NCBI RefSeq assembly: GCF_022810405.1
Contig: NZ_JALGQE010000001.1
Span: 310,001 to 374,000 of the forward strand
DNA length: 64,000 bases
Origin: Rhodococcus sp. ARC_M5
GTDB taxonomy: Bacteria > Actinomycetota > Actinomycetes > Mycobacteriales > Mycobacteriaceae
Reading direction: 5' to 3'
Shown: piece by piece, positions 48,059-58,317 of the stretch
Numbering within the stretch: the first letter of the stretch is position 1
How the letters are laid out: each line of letters begins with the position of its first letter
Program-made: the position numbers and the translations under genes
The notes under the pieces: model-generated
Database searches by the model: none
Told to the model about the DNA's origin: nothing
The model's input: only the letters and a program-made list of their open reading frames with translations

Positions 48059-49446
48059 CACCGCGCAGGCAGCGATGGATCGTCATCGCGGGGGTCACTG
48101 CACTCGCCCTGGCGTCGAACGCAGTCATCGGTGTGTCCCCGGCGTTTGCCGAACGTCCTGTGATCGACCCGGCGCAGCTGCCACCCCCGAGTTCGCCCGG
48201 TCCGCTCGAACCCACTGAGCAGAAGAATGCCTGCGCCCTTCCCTCCGAGGCCATCGACGCCCAGGAGGTGCCGACTGCGCAGGAGACGCTCGACTTCGCG
48301 TCGGTCTGGCCCATCACCCGCGGGGCAGGACAGCTGGTTGCCGTCATCGACACCGGTGTCACGTCTCATCCACGTCTCACCGGTCTGACGTCCGGCGGCG
48401 ACTACGTGAGTAAAGCTGACGGCTTGTTCGACTGTGATGCGCACGGCACGATGGTTGCCGGTCTGATCGCGGCACAGACTGCACCGGGGAGCGGCTTCGC
48501 CGGCGGCGCACCGGACGCACGCATCCTGTCGATTCGGCAGTCCAGCAATGCATTTCAGATCGTCGACAACAGACCGGAGGAAGAAAAGGCCGCCGAGCCG
48601 GAGAATGCCGCCGGCTACGGCAACGTGCGCACGATGGCCATGGCGATCCGGACTGCCGTTGACTCGGGAGCAACGGTCATCAACATTTCCGAGGTGGCCT
48701 GCGTGCCGGCGGGAGGCGGCGTTGCCGACGGTCCACTCGGTGCCGCGGTTCAGTACGCCGTCCGGGAGAGAAACGTTGTCGTCGTGGCCGCAGCGGGCAA
48801 CGTCGGCAGCGCGGCCTGCCGGACACAGAACCCGATGACCGACCCGGTCCGACCCGGCACGGATCCGTGGGCCTCGTTCGGAACCATCGCGACTCCGGCG
48901 TGGTTCGACGACGTCCTGACGGTCGGTTCGGTCGAGTCGGACGGAACACCGTCCCCGTTCAGCCTCGCCGGTCCGTGGGTCGACGTTGCCGCCCCGGGGT
49001 CGAACATGACCTCGCTGTCGTCGACGGGCAACGGACTTGCGAACGGTGTTCTGGGCACCGACGGTGTGCTTCCCATGTCCGGCACGAGCTTTGCGGCACC
49101 GCTGGTCGCGGCCGTCGCGGCGCTGGTGCGCGCCCACCGGCCCGAGCTGTCCGCCCTGGAAGTGGTGGACCGGATACAACGAACGGCGCACGCGCCCGCC
49201 GAAGGATGGAACCCTCTGGTCGGTCACGGCGTCGTCGATCCGCTCGCAGCAGTCACCGATCTCGTGACGCCCGCTCCGCGTGCGGTCCTTGCGGACAGTG
49301 TTGCGTTGAGTGCGCCGCTGCCACCGCCCGCACCGGATCACCGTCCGCGAACAGCAGCGGCCACCGGTTCGATGCTGGTGGCGGTGGTCCTGGCGCTCGG
49401 ACTCGCCCTGTCGATACCGCTGCGTCGACGCGGTCCGCCCCAGTGA
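48055..49446 (+). CDS. mycP4: ESX-4 mycosin serine protease MycP
   Basis: 463 residues, GTG start at 48055 overlapping the eccD stop. A signal peptide (IVIAGVTALALASNAVIGVSP) leads to a subtilisin domain with Asp99 (AVIDTGV), His130 (CDAHGTMVAG) and Ser345 (MSGTSFAAP). A C-terminal membrane helix (~432-455) anchors it. All three catalytic residues are kept. Mycosins stabilise the ESX complex and cleave secreted substrates. Confidence 0.96.
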   Translation: MTPRRQRWIVIAGVTALALASNAVIGVSPAFAERPVIDPAQLPPPSSPGPLEPTEQKNACALPSEAIDAQEVPTAQETLDFASVWPITRGAGQLVAVIDTGVTSHPRLTGLTSGGDYVSKADGLFDCDAHGTMVAGLIAAQTAPGSGFAGGAPDARILSIRQSSNAFQIVDNRPEEEKAAEPENAAGYGNVRTMAMAIRTAVDSGATVINISEVACVPAGGGVADGPLGAAVQYAVRERNVVVVAAAGNVGSAACRTQNPMTDPVRPGTDPWASFGTIATPAWFDDVLTVGSVESDGTPSPFSLAGPWVDVAAPGSNMTSLSSTGNGLANGVLGTDGVLPMSGTSFAAPLVAAVAALVRAHRPELSALEVVDRIQRTAHAPAEGWNPLVGHGVVDPLAAVTDLVTPAPRAVLADSVALSAPLPPPAPDHRPRTAAATGSMLVAVVLALGLALSIPLRRRGPPQ

Positions 49447-49453
49447 GACACCG

Positions 49454-50908
49454 TTACTTGGTCGGAAGTGCCGCAGCCTCCGGGTCCGGGGCAACCCCGT
49501 CGTGCATCGTCAAGGCCTGACCGCGACCGAGGGTGGGTCCGTTGCCGAGCAACTGCAGCATCTGCCAGGGTGCAGGAGCCGGTGGTCCGAACCCGAGCGC
49601 CGACGCGGCCTCGGGGCCATCGACTCCGTACCGAACTCCGGTGTCGGCCACGAAGAAGACGCTGCCTTGACGGGTGCTCGAGGTCGAGATGCCGGTACTG
49701 CGCACGAACCCACCGCTGCCAGGTGCGAGGTAAGCCTGATCGACGGCGTCACCCCCACCGTCCGCCTGAGCCAGTGCAACCGGTTGGGCCCCGGACTCGA
49801 GCGGCAACGCGCGGCCTGCCGACTCGACCACTCGAGCCGACGGTCCGCCGTCGGCAACGTCGAGAGGCTCCCACGTCAGGCAACCGACGGGGCGCTCACC
49901 GGCATCGACGATCGAGGGCGTCGTATCCGGAAACGTCGACACCGCCAGTCCCATCGATGTCTTGGGAGCACCTGCGAGTACGTCGGGATTGACGGCTGCG
50001 ATGTCCGGGCTGCCTTGCGAATCGGTGAACTTGATGAGCAGTGCAGCAGTTTCGTTGATCGCCTGAATACCGTCCTCGAGCACCACGTAGTGCTGGACGT
50101 CGCGACCGGCGACCTTGACGACCGAACCGATCGTTCGACCGCCGAACGGGAACGAGGGTGCCTCGCCCGCTCGGGGAATGAACGGTGCCGCGACAGGCGG
50201 CGACGCAGGCACGGAATTGAGCAGACCGGCACTGACCGGAGACGGTCTGGCGTCTTCGAGTCCCAGTGCGCGGACCACCGCCCTGTTGTTCAGGTCGACC
50301 GGCGATTTGGTGCCGTTGTGCACCAGGTAGGCGGTGCCGCCGGAGGTCCACAGGAACGCCTCGGACTCGGCGAGCGCAGCCTCGTTGTCACCGTAGTGAG
50401 GGCTACCCACCAGGACGGTCGTGGTGGTCACTCCTGCGATCGGGTCGACGGTATCGCAGACTGTCCACGTCGCGGCAATGCCGTCGCCGTCGTGCGGCAG
50501 AGCAGACGGTGCCCCGGGAATGCCCACCAGCGCGCCGCGAGGTCGTGACGCGAGCTCGGATTCCTTGACCGTCAACGGTTCGTCGGGCGCGCCGACGATC
50601 AGCCGAGCCGACGCGAGATTGAGCACCGGGTGGAACACTTCGTCCACCTTCACGAACATCGCGGCCGAATCCTTGCCGACCACGATCGTGGCGTCGCCGA
50701 TCTTGTCCTGGGGCCGAAACAGCGCCAACGCAGCGCATCCCGCCAAACCGATGCAGGCGATCACGACGCCCACCAGGAGCGCCCGCGACTGCGACTTCAT
50801 CGGATCGTGCAGCATCCGGGCATCGCGCCTGATCAGCGCGTGTTCCATTCGGCGCACCAGAAAGCGGTAGCCGCCAACCTGCCACTTCGTTGTCGGCGTC
50901 GACGCCAC
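49454..50908 (-). CDS. eccB4: ESX-4 core protein EccB
   Basis: 484 residues, GTG start at 50908 (VASTPTTKWQVGGYRFLVRRMEHALIRRD) with GGGGGGA upstream. A short cytoplasmic part precedes a membrane helix (~41-62, ALLVGVVIACIGLAGCAALALF) and the repeat domain outside the membrane (IVVGKDSAAMFVKV, TWTVCDTV, FVADTGVRYGV). It is convergent with mycP. Confidence 0.95.
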   Translation of the reverse strand: MASTPTTKWQVGGYRFLVRRMEHALIRRDARMLHDPMKSQSRALLVGVVIACIGLAGCAALALFRPQDKIGDATIVVGKDSAAMFVKVDEVFHPVLNLASARLIVGAPDEPLTVKESELASRPRGALVGIPGAPSALPHDGDGIAATWTVCDTVDPIAGVTTTTVLVGSPHYGDNEAALAESEAFLWTSGGTAYLVHNGTKSPVDLNNRAVVRALGLEDARPSPVSAGLLNSVPASPPVAAPFIPRAGEAPSFPFGGRTIGSVVKVAGRDVQHYVVLEDGIQAINETAALLIKFTDSQGSPDIAAVNPDVLAGAPKTSMGLAVSTFPDTTPSIVDAGERPVGCLTWEPLDVADGGPSARVVESAGRALPLESGAQPVALAQADGGGDAVDQAYLAPGSGGFVRSTGISTSSTRQGSVFFVADTGVRYGVDGPEAASALGFGPPAPAPWQMLQLLGNGPTLGRGQALTMHDGVAPDPEAAALPTK

Positions 50909-51038
50909 GATTCCCCCCAGGATTGCTGACGACCCGATCCCCACTCGGGTCACGCGACACAGTACAGTTCGTCCGCACACCTCGGCGACCGCGTTGGCGG
51001 CGATCGACGGCACTGCGACCTTCGGGGGGAAGGTTTCG

Positions 51039-52736
51039 ATGACCCGTACGAATTCCACAGGGCGCGGGCGGCCCGCCGTTCCGTTCGTCACGCCCACAGT
51101 CCCACGCGTGATCGCGGCCGAGGCAGCAGCGGTGGCAACGAGTCTTGCTTTGTCTACAGCGCAGGTGCCCCTGACGTGGGCACTGCTCGCGGCTGGTGCG
51201 GTAGCGCTCGTTCCGTTCGTCGCCGTCCGGCGCAGACCCGTCGTGCACTGGATGCGGGCCATCTGGCGGTTCCTCGCCGATCGCTCTCCGGCGGCGGGCG
51301 TCACCACCGAACACGTCGACCGTGCCGGCCGGCCGGTCGGCGTTCACTGGCAGCGCGACACCGTCACCTGCACCATCGAGCTCCTGCCGCCACAGCACGC
51401 CACCACTGTCCTCGGCCGGGCGAGCGCCGAGACGCAGCACGTACTGGCCGTCGACGCGTTGGCGTCGTGTCTCCGGCAACACGACATCGAAATACGTTCC
51501 ATCGACGTCATCGCACTCGGATTCCGCAGCGCGCCGGGTTCGATCGCCACCGAGGTGTACGAGGGTCTCATCGGTCCGCTACCGGCGGTCGCGGACCGAA
51601 CGGTGTGGGTGGCAGTCACGCTCGATCTGCGCGCCAATGCTCGGGCGATCGATGTCAGAGGCGGCGGCAGAGCAGGTGCTGCTCGCACGGCCGTGGTGGC
51701 GAGCACGCGCATTCAGCGCGCTCTTCGGGCGCACGGGCAGTACTCGAAGTTGTCGACGGGCGCCGAACTTCGATCTGCTGTGCTGGCCATGTGCCGGGGC
51801 GTCAGCAGCGAGGATCTGACACAGACATGGTCGACGGCACCCTTGCCCGGTGTGTCGAGTACCGGTTTCGGAATCGATTGCAGCGCAATCACTGCCGAGG
51901 ACATCTCGACTCTGTGGGCGACGTCGTCCCTGGGGACCACGATGTCGTTCCGGCTGCAGCCGGCCCGCGATACCGACAAGGTGCGGGTCTCTGGATCGTG
52001 CCGATTCGTCACCCGAACTGCGCCGGCCCGGCCTCGTGTTCGCGCGTTGACCTCGATGAGCGGCAGCCAGCGAGACGGGATGTTCGCGCAACTCCCCCTG
52101 GCGATTCCCGCCCTCGACTCACTGTCTCCCTGCACAGTTCTCGATGTCTCGACGTTGAACGAGTTGGTGCTTCCGATCAGCGGTTGCGGCCAACTGGTGG
52201 GATCGGACGCCCGCGGAAACGGTGTCGCGGTCAGGTTGTTCGGCCCGGGACTGGCTCGGGTTCGGATCGCCGGGGAGCTCTATCTCGCTCAGCAGCTACT
52301 CTTCCGTGCCGTCGCCACCGGGGCCAGGGTCATCGTTCGGACCGACCGCCCACATGCCTGGCGCGCACTCCTGGACGCGATGAACGCTCCCGATCGACTT
52401 CTGGTCGTCGACGGCAACGACTCCCGATCTCGCTCGGCCTACGACGTGATTCTGATCGACTTCGCCCACGGCTCGGCACCGCCTCCGCAGCAACAACTTT
52501 CAGGTATCACCGTGATGACCTTGACCGAGCATGCGCCGCAGAGGGGCAGCATTGAGCAGGAGCAGGGCCCGCCAACATCGGAGCCGGATCTGACGATCAT
52601 CCAACCTCACGCGTCTGGTGATCGAGTTCGAGTTCGATCCGGTCCGGTCGATGTCGAGTTGACGCTGGTCACGATTCCACAGGAGACGGCGTTCATCGGT
52701 CGACCCCGAAGCCTGCGTCCTGCGGTCCGTGCCTGA
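51039..52736 (+). CDS. eccE4: ESX-4 membrane protein EccE
   Basis: 565 residues, start MTRTNSTGRGRPAVP at 51039 with GGGGGGAAGG upstream. Two membrane helices (~23-40 and ~45-62) are followed by the EccE domain (VTTEHVDRAGRPVGVHWQRD, DTVTCTIELLPP) and a long C-terminal part. The M. tuberculosis ESX-4 locus has no eccE, whereas M. abscessus and other relatives do, where ESX-4 is functional. It is divergent from eccB with 130 bases between. Confidence 0.9.
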   Translation: MTRTNSTGRGRPAVPFVTPTVPRVIAAEAAAVATSLALSTAQVPLTWALLAAGAVALVPFVAVRRRPVVHWMRAIWRFLADRSPAAGVTTEHVDRAGRPVGVHWQRDTVTCTIELLPPQHATTVLGRASAETQHVLAVDALASCLRQHDIEIRSIDVIALGFRSAPGSIATEVYEGLIGPLPAVADRTVWVAVTLDLRANARAIDVRGGGRAGAARTAVVASTRIQRALRAHGQYSKLSTGAELRSAVLAMCRGVSSEDLTQTWSTAPLPGVSSTGFGIDCSAITAEDISTLWATSSLGTTMSFRLQPARDTDKVRVSGSCRFVTRTAPARPRVRALTSMSGSQRDGMFAQLPLAIPALDSLSPCTVLDVSTLNELVLPISGCGQLVGSDARGNGVAVRLFGPGLARVRIAGELYLAQQLLFRAVATGARVIVRTDRPHAWRALLDAMNAPDRLLVVDGNDSRSRSAYDVILIDFAHGSAPPPQQQLSGITVMTLTEHAPQRGSIEQEQGPPTSEPDLTIIQPHASGDRVRVRSGPVDVELTLVTIPQETAFIGRPRSLRPAVRA

Positions 52737-52743
52737 CTCGACC

Positions 52744-53289
52744 TCAGCCGGGATAGTCCGTGCGCCGGCGTGCGCCGGCCCACCACTCGATTTGATCGAG
52801 CAGTCGACCGAGGGCATCGACGGCAGCCGGATCGTCGATACCACCCTCGCTGTCGAATCGCTTCCGTATCCGGTGCAGCGATACGGCGTCCCGGACGGAG
52901 ACCATGTGCAGTTCGGCGGTGATCTGCCGTAGTTGTTCGGTGGCCCGGATACCTCCGCCGAGCCCGCCGTAGGACACGAATCCCACTGGCTTTCCTCGCC
53001 ACTCGTACTTGACCGTGTCGAGCGCGGTCTTCAGCGCACCGGGTACGCCGTGGTTGTACTCGGGCGTGACGACCACGAAGGCATCGGCAGCGCCGATGGT
53101 CCTGGTGAATCGTTCGGAGTTCTCGCACGGGACGAGGGAATTGGGTAACTCGAAATCGGCCAGGTCGACGTCGACCACCTCGACGGTGCTGCGCTCGGCG
53201 GCGATACGTCGTACCCAGGCCGCGACGGTCGGTCCCACTCGACCGGCGCGCACACTACCGACGACGATCGCGAGCTGTATCGGCTGCAT
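52744..53289 (-). CDS. NADPH-dependent FMN reductase
   Basis: A 181-residue flavodoxin-fold reductase: LAIVVGSVRAGRVGPTVAAW (FMN phosphate loop), FVVVTPEYNHGVPGALKTALD and FVSYGGLGGGIRATEQLR. It is probably cytoplasmic, using NAD(P)H to reduce FMN or quinones. It lies 30 bases downstream of truA on the same strand and is convergent with eccE. Confidence 0.93.
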   Translation of the reverse strand: MQPIQLAIVVGSVRAGRVGPTVAAWVRRIAAERSTVEVVDVDLADFELPNSLVPCENSERFTRTIGAADAFVVVTPEYNHGVPGALKTALDTVKYEWRGKPVGFVSYGGLGGGIRATEQLRQITAELHMVSVRDAVSLHRIRKRFDSEGGIDDPAAVDALGRLLDQIEWWAGARRRTDYPG

Positions 53290-53319
53290 CGCTCCGACAC
53301 TAGACCCGGGAGCGCTCGG

Positions 53320-54216
53320 TCAGCCCTCTCCCCCACAGCACTGGTCGTCAGTGATCGCCGACCGCACTTCTCGGGTGGCCACGTTCCGGGCGGCCAGTTC
53401 GTCGGCCGGCGGATAGTCGACGCCAACCAGAGACAGGCCATGTGCCGGAGCCACCGTCACCTCGCTCGCTCTCTCACGGCGAGTCAACAGCGACCGCGCC
53501 CAGTCGGGAGTTCGGCGACCTTCCCCCACGGCCTGCATGGCACCGACGAGGCTACGGACCATGGACCAGCAGAATGCGTCGGCGCTGACGTACGCGGTGA
53601 GGCGATCGCCGCTGCGCTCCCAGTCGAACCGCTGCAGTTCCCGAACGGTGGTGGCACCGTCACGTCGTTTGCAGAACGCGGCGAAATCGTGCAGACCGAT
53701 CAATTCTGCGGATGCCTCCCGCACCGCGCCCAGATCGATGGGCCTCGGCCAGGAGACGACACCGGCGACGTCGAGGGGGTCGACGCCGTAGAGCGCCGTG
53801 CCGAATCGATACTCGTAGTGCCTGCGGTACGCCGAGAACCGCGCGTCGAAATCGCGGGAGACGGTGCTGATGGCCCGCACTCGAACATCGGTGGGCAGAA
53901 ACCGGGCCATTCGCCGGACCAGTCTGTCGTGATCGACCGGAACGTCGATGGCATCGAAGTGAGCCACCTGTCCCGTCGCGTGGACTCCGGCGTCGGTTCG
54001 CCCCGCCACGGTCAGCTCTATCGGTTGCCGCAGCACTGTGGAGAAGGCTTCTTCGAGCACTCCGCAGACGGTGCGGATACCCGGTTGGCGCGCCCATCCG
54101 GAGAAGTTCGTGCCGTCGTAGGAGATGTCGAGCCGAAATCTGGTGGGTACCGAAAAAGCGGGCCCGCCTTCCCCTGAGGGAATGGCGGGCCCGCTTCGAT
54201 CGTGCTCGGAGCTCAA
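53320..54216 (-). CDS. truA: tRNA pseudouridine synthase A (positions 38-40)
   Basis: 298 residues in the annotated frame; the only plausible start codon before the domain is TTG at 54216. The core begins at [20 protein letters not shown], the catalytic Asp is in [18 protein letters not shown], and [16 protein letters not shown] is the family motif. A terminator-like hairpin lies inside the first ~20 codons, and no ATG, GTG or TTG follows it before the domain. The N-terminal sequence [17 protein letters not shown] is therefore of doubtful value, and the true start may be non-canonical. Confidence 0.93.
   Translation of the reverse strand: MSSEHDRSGPAIPSGEGGPAFSVPTRFRLDISYDGTNFSGWARQPGIRTVCGVLEEAFSTVLRQPIELTVAGRTDAGVHATGQVAHFDAIDVPVDHDRLVRRMARFLPTDVRVRAISTVSRDFDARFSAYRRHYEYRFGTALYGVDPLDVAGVVSWPRPIDLGAVREASAELIGLHDFAAFCKRRDGATTVRELQRFDWERSGDRLTAYVSADAFCWSMVRSLVGAMQAVGEGRRTPDWARSLLTRRERASEVTVAPAHGLSLVGVDYPPADELAARNVATREVRSAITDDQCCGGEG
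54156..54196 (-). terminator. Terminator-like hairpin after rplQ, inside the truA 5' end
   Basis: On the minus strand AAGCGGGCCCGCC pairs with GGCGGGCCCGCTT, extended by a 5-bp upper stem (one bulge), and five Ts follow directly. It lies 26 bases after the rplQ stop. Confidence 0.85.
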
Positions 54217-54221
54217 AAGGA

Positions 54222-54809
54222 CTAGTCCTTCTTTGCTTCCTCGGCCTCGGGGGCGTCCGACGCGTGTGCGTCGTTGTCCTCGATGCCGTCGATGACTGCG
54301 TCGGCGTTGGCCACCTCGGCGTCGGTCGCGTCGGCTTCGACAGCCTCGACGACGTTCTCGTCGGTCGCGTCCTCGGCCGGAGCCTCGGTTGCGGCGGGAG
54401 CAGCCTTCGATGCCTTCACGCGGCGTGCGCGATCGGCTTCGTTGGACACCGTCTGCTCGTTGACGAGCTCGATGATGGCCATCGGCGAGTTGTCACCCTT
54501 GCGGGGGACGGTCTTGATGATGCGCGTGTAGCCACCGTCGCGATCGGCGAAGAAAGGCCCGATCTCGGCGAACAGCTTGTGCACGACATCTTTGTTGTTG
54601 ATCGTCTTGAGTACCTCACGACGATGCGCCAGATCACCCTTTTTGGCGTGGGTGACGAGCTTCTCGGCGTGGGGACGAAGGCGCTTGGCCTTCGACTCGG
54701 TGGTGGTGATGCGGCCGTGCTCGAAGAGTGACGTCGCCAGGTTGGCCAGGATGGCCTTCTGGTGCGACGCCGACCCGCCGAGACGGCGGCCCTTGGTGGG
54801 CTTGGGCAT
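54222..54809 (-). CDS. rplQ: 50S ribosomal protein L17 with acidic C-terminal extension
   Basis: 195 residues starting [20 protein letters not shown]. The L17 core ends near residue 120 and is followed by ~75 Ala/Asp/Glu-rich residues ([20 protein letters not shown]). Family length without extension is about 120. It follows rpoA by 34 bases. Confidence 0.97.
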   Translation of the reverse strand: MPKPTKGRRLGGSASHQKAILANLATSLFEHGRITTTESKAKRLRPHAEKLVTHAKKGDLAHRREVLKTINNKDVVHKLFAEIGPFFADRDGGYTRIIKTVPRKGDNSPMAIIELVNEQTVSNEADRARRVKASKAAPAATEAPAEDATDENVVEAVEADATDAEVANADAVIDGIEDNDAHASDAPEAEEAKKD

Positions 54810-54843
54810 GATGAATCTCCTAGTAAGAGCTCCAGCGAGCTGA

Positions 54844-55908
54844 TTACAGCTGTTCTGTCTCGGCGTAGTCCTGCTCGGCACCTTCGGTATCACTGAAGGA
54901 GCCGGCGTCGGTGTCACTCCACGTGCCCGTGGTGGCGTCGTAGCCAGGCACGGTGCTCGGATCGAACGACGCGGGGCTGTCCTTGAGGGAGAGGCCGAGC
55001 GAGTGCAGCTTGACCTTCACCTCGTCGATGGACTTCTGCCCGAAGTTACGGATGTCGAGCAGATCGGACTCGGTACGACCAACCAACTCGCCGACGGTGT
55101 GAACACCCTCGCGCTTGAGGCAGTTGTAGGACCGGACGGTGAGGTCCAGATCCTCGATGGGGAGTCCGAAGGAAGCGATGTGATCGGCCTCGGCGGGCGA
55201 GGGTCCGATCTCGATGCCTTCTGCTTCGACGTTCAGCTCACGGGCGAGGCCGAAGAGCTCAACCAGGGTCTTGCCCGCCGAAGCGAGCGCGTCCCGCGCG
55301 GTGATGGAATTCTTGGTCTCCACGTCGAGAACGAGCCGATCGAAGTCGGTGCGCTGTTCGACGCGGGTGGCCTCCACCTTGTAGGTGACCTTGAGCACGG
55401 GCGAGTAGATCGAGTCGACCGGAATACGGCCGATCTCGGCACCCGATGCCTTGTTCTGGACGGCGGGGACGTAGCCGCGACCGCGCTCGACGACGAGCTC
55501 GATCTCCAACTTGCCCTTGTCGTTCAGGGTCGCGATGTGCAGATCGGGGTTGTTCACCGTGACGCCGGCCGGAGGCACGATGTCGCCTGCGGTGACAGCG
55601 CCTGGGCCCTGCTTGCGGACGTACATGGTGACCGGTTCGTCTTCTTCGGAGCTCACCACGAGGCCCTTGAGGTTCAGGATGACGTCGGTGACGTCTTCCT
55701 TCACTCCGGGGACGGTGGTGAATTCGTGGAGGACGCCGTCGATACGGATGCTGGTGACAGCAGCGCCGGGGATCGACGACAGCAGGGTGCGGCGGAGCGA
55801 GTTGCCGAGTGTGTAACCGAAGCCGGGCTCGAGCGGCTCGATGACGAATTTCGAGCGATTGTCGGCGATGACCTCTTCGGTCAACGTCGGGCGCTGTGAA
55901 ATGAGCAT
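54844..55908 (-). CDS. rpoA: DNA-directed RNA polymerase alpha subunit
   Basis: 354 residues. The N-terminal dimerisation domain ([25 protein letters not shown]) and the C-terminal DNA-binding domain ([20 protein letters not shown]) are normal. It lies between rpsD and rplQ. Confidence 0.99.
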   Translation of the reverse strand: MLISQRPTLTEEVIADNRSKFVIEPLEPGFGYTLGNSLRRTLLSSIPGAAVTSIRIDGVLHEFTTVPGVKEDVTDVILNLKGLVVSSEEDEPVTMYVRKQGPGAVTAGDIVPPAGVTVNNPDLHIATLNDKGKLEIELVVERGRGYVPAVQNKASGAEIGRIPVDSIYSPVLKVTYKVEATRVEQRTDFDRLVLDVETKNSITARDALASAGKTLVELFGLARELNVEAEGIEIGPSPAEADHIASFGLPIEDLDLTVRSYNCLKREGVHTVGELVGRTESDLLDIRNFGQKSIDEVKVKLHSLGLSLKDSPASFDPSTVPGYDATTGTWSDTDAGSFSDTEGAEQDYAETEQL

Positions 55909-55964
55909 TGTGTGTTCCTCCTGTACGGGCGTCCGCTATTTGACGCCCACGTGTGGAGGCGAAG

Positions 55965-55999
55965 ACGCATGTGAGCCTCGCGGGGAGACTCACATGCGT
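55965..55999 (-). other. Stem-loop between rpsD and rpoA
   Basis: ACGCATGTGAG and its complement form an 11-bp stem with a 13-base loop. It could be a processing or attenuation site in the ribosomal transcript. No T run follows. Confidence 0.5.
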
Positions 56000-56007
56000 G
56001 CTGCGCC

Positions 56008-56613
56008 TTACTTCGAGTAGTACTCGACGATGAGCTGCTCCTGGAGCGGCACATCGATCTGTGCGCGCTCCGGCAACCTGTGCACCAGGATGCGAAGACG
56101 GTTGGGCACGACCTGCAGCCACGGGGCGACGGGACGGTCGCCGTAGCTTTCGCGGGCGATCTGGATCGGCAGTGTCTGCGCGGACTTCTCGCGGACGTCG
56201 ATGATGTCGTACTGCGAGACGCGGTAGCTGGGGATGTCGACGCGCTTGTTGTTCACCAGGAAGTGACCGTGCGTGACCAGCTGACGGGCCTGACGACGCG
56301 TACGTGCCAGTCCGGCGCGGTACACTACGTTGTCGAGCCGACTCTCGAGGATCGTCAGCAGGTTCTCGCCGGTCTTGCCGACGGTCCTGTTGGCTTCCTT
56401 GTAGTACAGACGGAACTGCTTCTCCATCACGCCGTAGGTGAAGCGAGCCTTTTGCTTCTCCTGCAGCTGGAGCAGGTACTCGCTCTCCTTGATCCGCGCG
56501 CGACCGTGCTGGCCGGGCGGGTAGGGACGACGCTCGAACGCCTGGTCGCCTCCGACGAGGTCGACGCGCAGACGACGCGACTTGCGGGTGATAGGACCGG
56601 TATAACGTGCCAT
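56008..56613 (-). CDS. rpsD: 30S ribosomal protein S4
   Basis: 201 residues, MARYTGPITRKSRRLRVDLVGG, of the zinc-independent type (no N-terminal Cys cluster). The S4 RNA-binding motif is SRLDNVVYRAGLARTRRQARQ. Confidence 0.99.
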   Translation of the reverse strand: MARYTGPITRKSRRLRVDLVGGDQAFERRPYPPGQHGRARIKESEYLLQLQEKQKARFTYGVMEKQFRLYYKEANRTVGKTGENLLTILESRLDNVVYRAGLARTRRQARQLVTHGHFLVNNKRVDIPSYRVSQYDIIDVREKSAQTLPIQIARESYGDRPVAPWLQVVPNRLRILVHRLPERAQIDVPLQEQLIVEYYSK

Positions 56614-56634
56614 TTTCTAAACCTTTCCTTCCCG

Positions 56635-57048
56635 CTAGACCCGACGCCGCTTGGGCGGACGGCAGCCGTTGTGCGGCTGAGGGGTGACATCGGAGATGGT
56701 GCCGACCTCGAGGCCAGCGGCCTGAAGCGAGCGGATAGCGGTCTCACGGCCGGAGCCGGGACCCTTGACGAAGACGTCGACCTTCTTGACGCCGTGCTCC
56801 TGTGCCTTGCGCGCAGCGTTCTCGGCTGCGAGCTGTGCGGCGAACGGAGTCGACTTGCGCGAGCCCTTGAAGCCCACGTGTCCCGAGGACGCCCACGAGA
56901 TGACGTTTCCGGCGGGGTCGGTGATCGACACGATCGTGTTGTTGAACGTGCTCTTGATGTGCGCAGATCCGTGCGGAACGTTCTTCTTGTCCCTGCGACG
57001 CGTCTTCTGCGCCTTCTTCGGACCGGTACCGCGTGCTTTGGGGGGCAT
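56635..57048 (-). CDS. rpsK: 30S ribosomal protein S11
   Basis: 137 residues, with [22 protein letters not shown] and the C-terminal [15 protein letters not shown]. Its ATG overlaps the rpsM stop by one base. Confidence 0.99.
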   Translation of the reverse strand: MPPKARGTGPKKAQKTRRRDKKNVPHGSAHIKSTFNNTIVSITDPAGNVISWASSGHVGFKGSRKSTPFAAQLAAENAARKAQEHGVKKVDVFVKGPGSGRETAIRSLQAAGLEVGTISDVTPQPHNGCRPPKRRRV

Positions 57049-57422
57049 TACTTCGCCTTCTTCTTGCCGGCAATGGTGCGCTTGGGTCCCTTACGGGTAC
57101 GCGCATTGGTCTTGGTGCGCTGCCCACGAACGGGCAGACCACGACGGTGGCGAAGACCCTGGTAGCAGCCGATTTCGATCTTGCGGCGGATGTCGGCCTG
57201 GACCTCGCGGCGCAGGTCGCCCTCGACCTTGAGGGACTCGTTGATGTAATCGCTGAGCTTGCGCAGATCGTCGTCGCCGAGATCCTTGCTTCGCAGGTCG
57301 GGGCTGACGCCCGTCGCTGTGAGGATTTCCTTGGAGCGGGTACGGCCGACGCCGTAGATGTAAGTCAGTGCGATCTCCATGCGCTTTTCGCGCGGCAGAT
57401 CCACACCTGCGAGACGTGCCAT
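57048..57422 (-). CDS. rpsM: 30S ribosomal protein S13
   Basis: 124 residues, [21 protein letters not shown], with [22 protein letters not shown] in the head-binding region. Confidence 0.99.
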   Translation of the reverse strand: MARLAGVDLPREKRMEIALTYIYGVGRTRSKEILTATGVSPDLRSKDLGDDDLRKLSDYINESLKVEGDLRREVQADIRRKIEIGCYQGLRHRRGLPVRGQRTKTNARTRKGPKRTIAGKKKAK

Positions 57423-57626
57423 GTGGCATTTCCTTTTCTTGTCCGGAGGTCTGCTCCCAGTCCGTCCCCTGTGTCCTTCTCACCACTCGGGTGCGAAGCG
57501 TCTTTCAACCAACTCAGTGGGGCCCCGGCCTCCGTGCCGGGGGTATGCCGCAACGCGTGTGTCGCGGTTGGTGCTGGGAGGTCATCTTCTAGCTTTTGCC
57601 AAGCCGACGTGCGAAATGCTCGGTGG

Positions 57627-57740
57627 TTATCCCTGACGCTGCTTGTGACGCAGGTTGTCGCAGATCACCATGACGCGTCCGTTACGACGAATCACCTTGC
57701 ACTTTTCGCAGATCTTCTTGACGCTCGGCTGAACCTTCAC
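57627..57740 (-). CDS. rpmJ: 50S ribosomal protein L36
   Basis: 37 residues starting with GTG at 57740 ([19 protein letters not shown]). Zinc ligands CEKC and a Cys/His in [13 protein letters not shown] are present (C+ type). It is too short for automated open-frame lists. A 204-base gap to rpsM follows without a gene. Confidence 0.97.
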   Translation of the reverse strand: MKVQPSVKKICEKCKVIRRNGRVMVICDNLRHKQRQG

Positions 57741-57829
57741 GTCGTTGATCTCCTGTGTGTAGCTCGGCCCCGCTGCGTGCAGTGGCCCCGAGCATGGTTC
57801 TCCCCGACCGGACGTGGCCGGGGAAGCTC

Positions 57830-58051
57830 TTACTTGTAGCGGTAAACGATGCGTCCACGCGTGAGGTCGTAGGGCGAAAGCTCTACCACGACGCGATCCT
57901 CGGGAAGGATGCGGATGTAGTGCTGACGCATCTTTCCGCTGATGTGAGCGAGCACCTTGTGGCCGTTTTCGAGCTCAATGCGAAACATCGCATTGGGCAG
58001 CGGTTCGACAACTCGGCCCTCTACCTCGATAGCACCGTCTTTCTTGGCCAT
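57830..58051 (-). CDS. infA: Translation initiation factor IF-1
   Basis: 73 residues, [20 protein letters not shown], with GGAGG six bases upstream. The OB fold includes [20 protein letters not shown]. It heads the infA-rpmJ-rpsM-rpsK-rpsD-rpoA-rplQ unit. Confidence 0.99.
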   Translation of the reverse strand: MAKKDGAIEVEGRVVEPLPNAMFRIELENGHKVLAHISGKMRQHYIRILPEDRVVVELSPYDLTRGRIVYRYK

Positions 58052-58317
58052 ATCCTCCGCGATCCTGGCTCTCACGCCTGGTTGATTGCATCTGTTTCCG
58101 TTACCGTGATGCCCACTGACCGACCCGAGTGAACGAGACGGCGTGTCGCCGGAACAGCTCGCGGGCCATCGAGGCACGCAAACATCCGGTACGCAGGACG
58201 CACCGTCGATCTATGTTACCGGCAAAGACCCGGGGGGCCAAATAAGTGTGCGCTGCCTAGGTTGACCTGCATCGCAGCGCGGTGACCGCGTCAGAGGGGC
58301 AGCTCACAGTCGAAATC

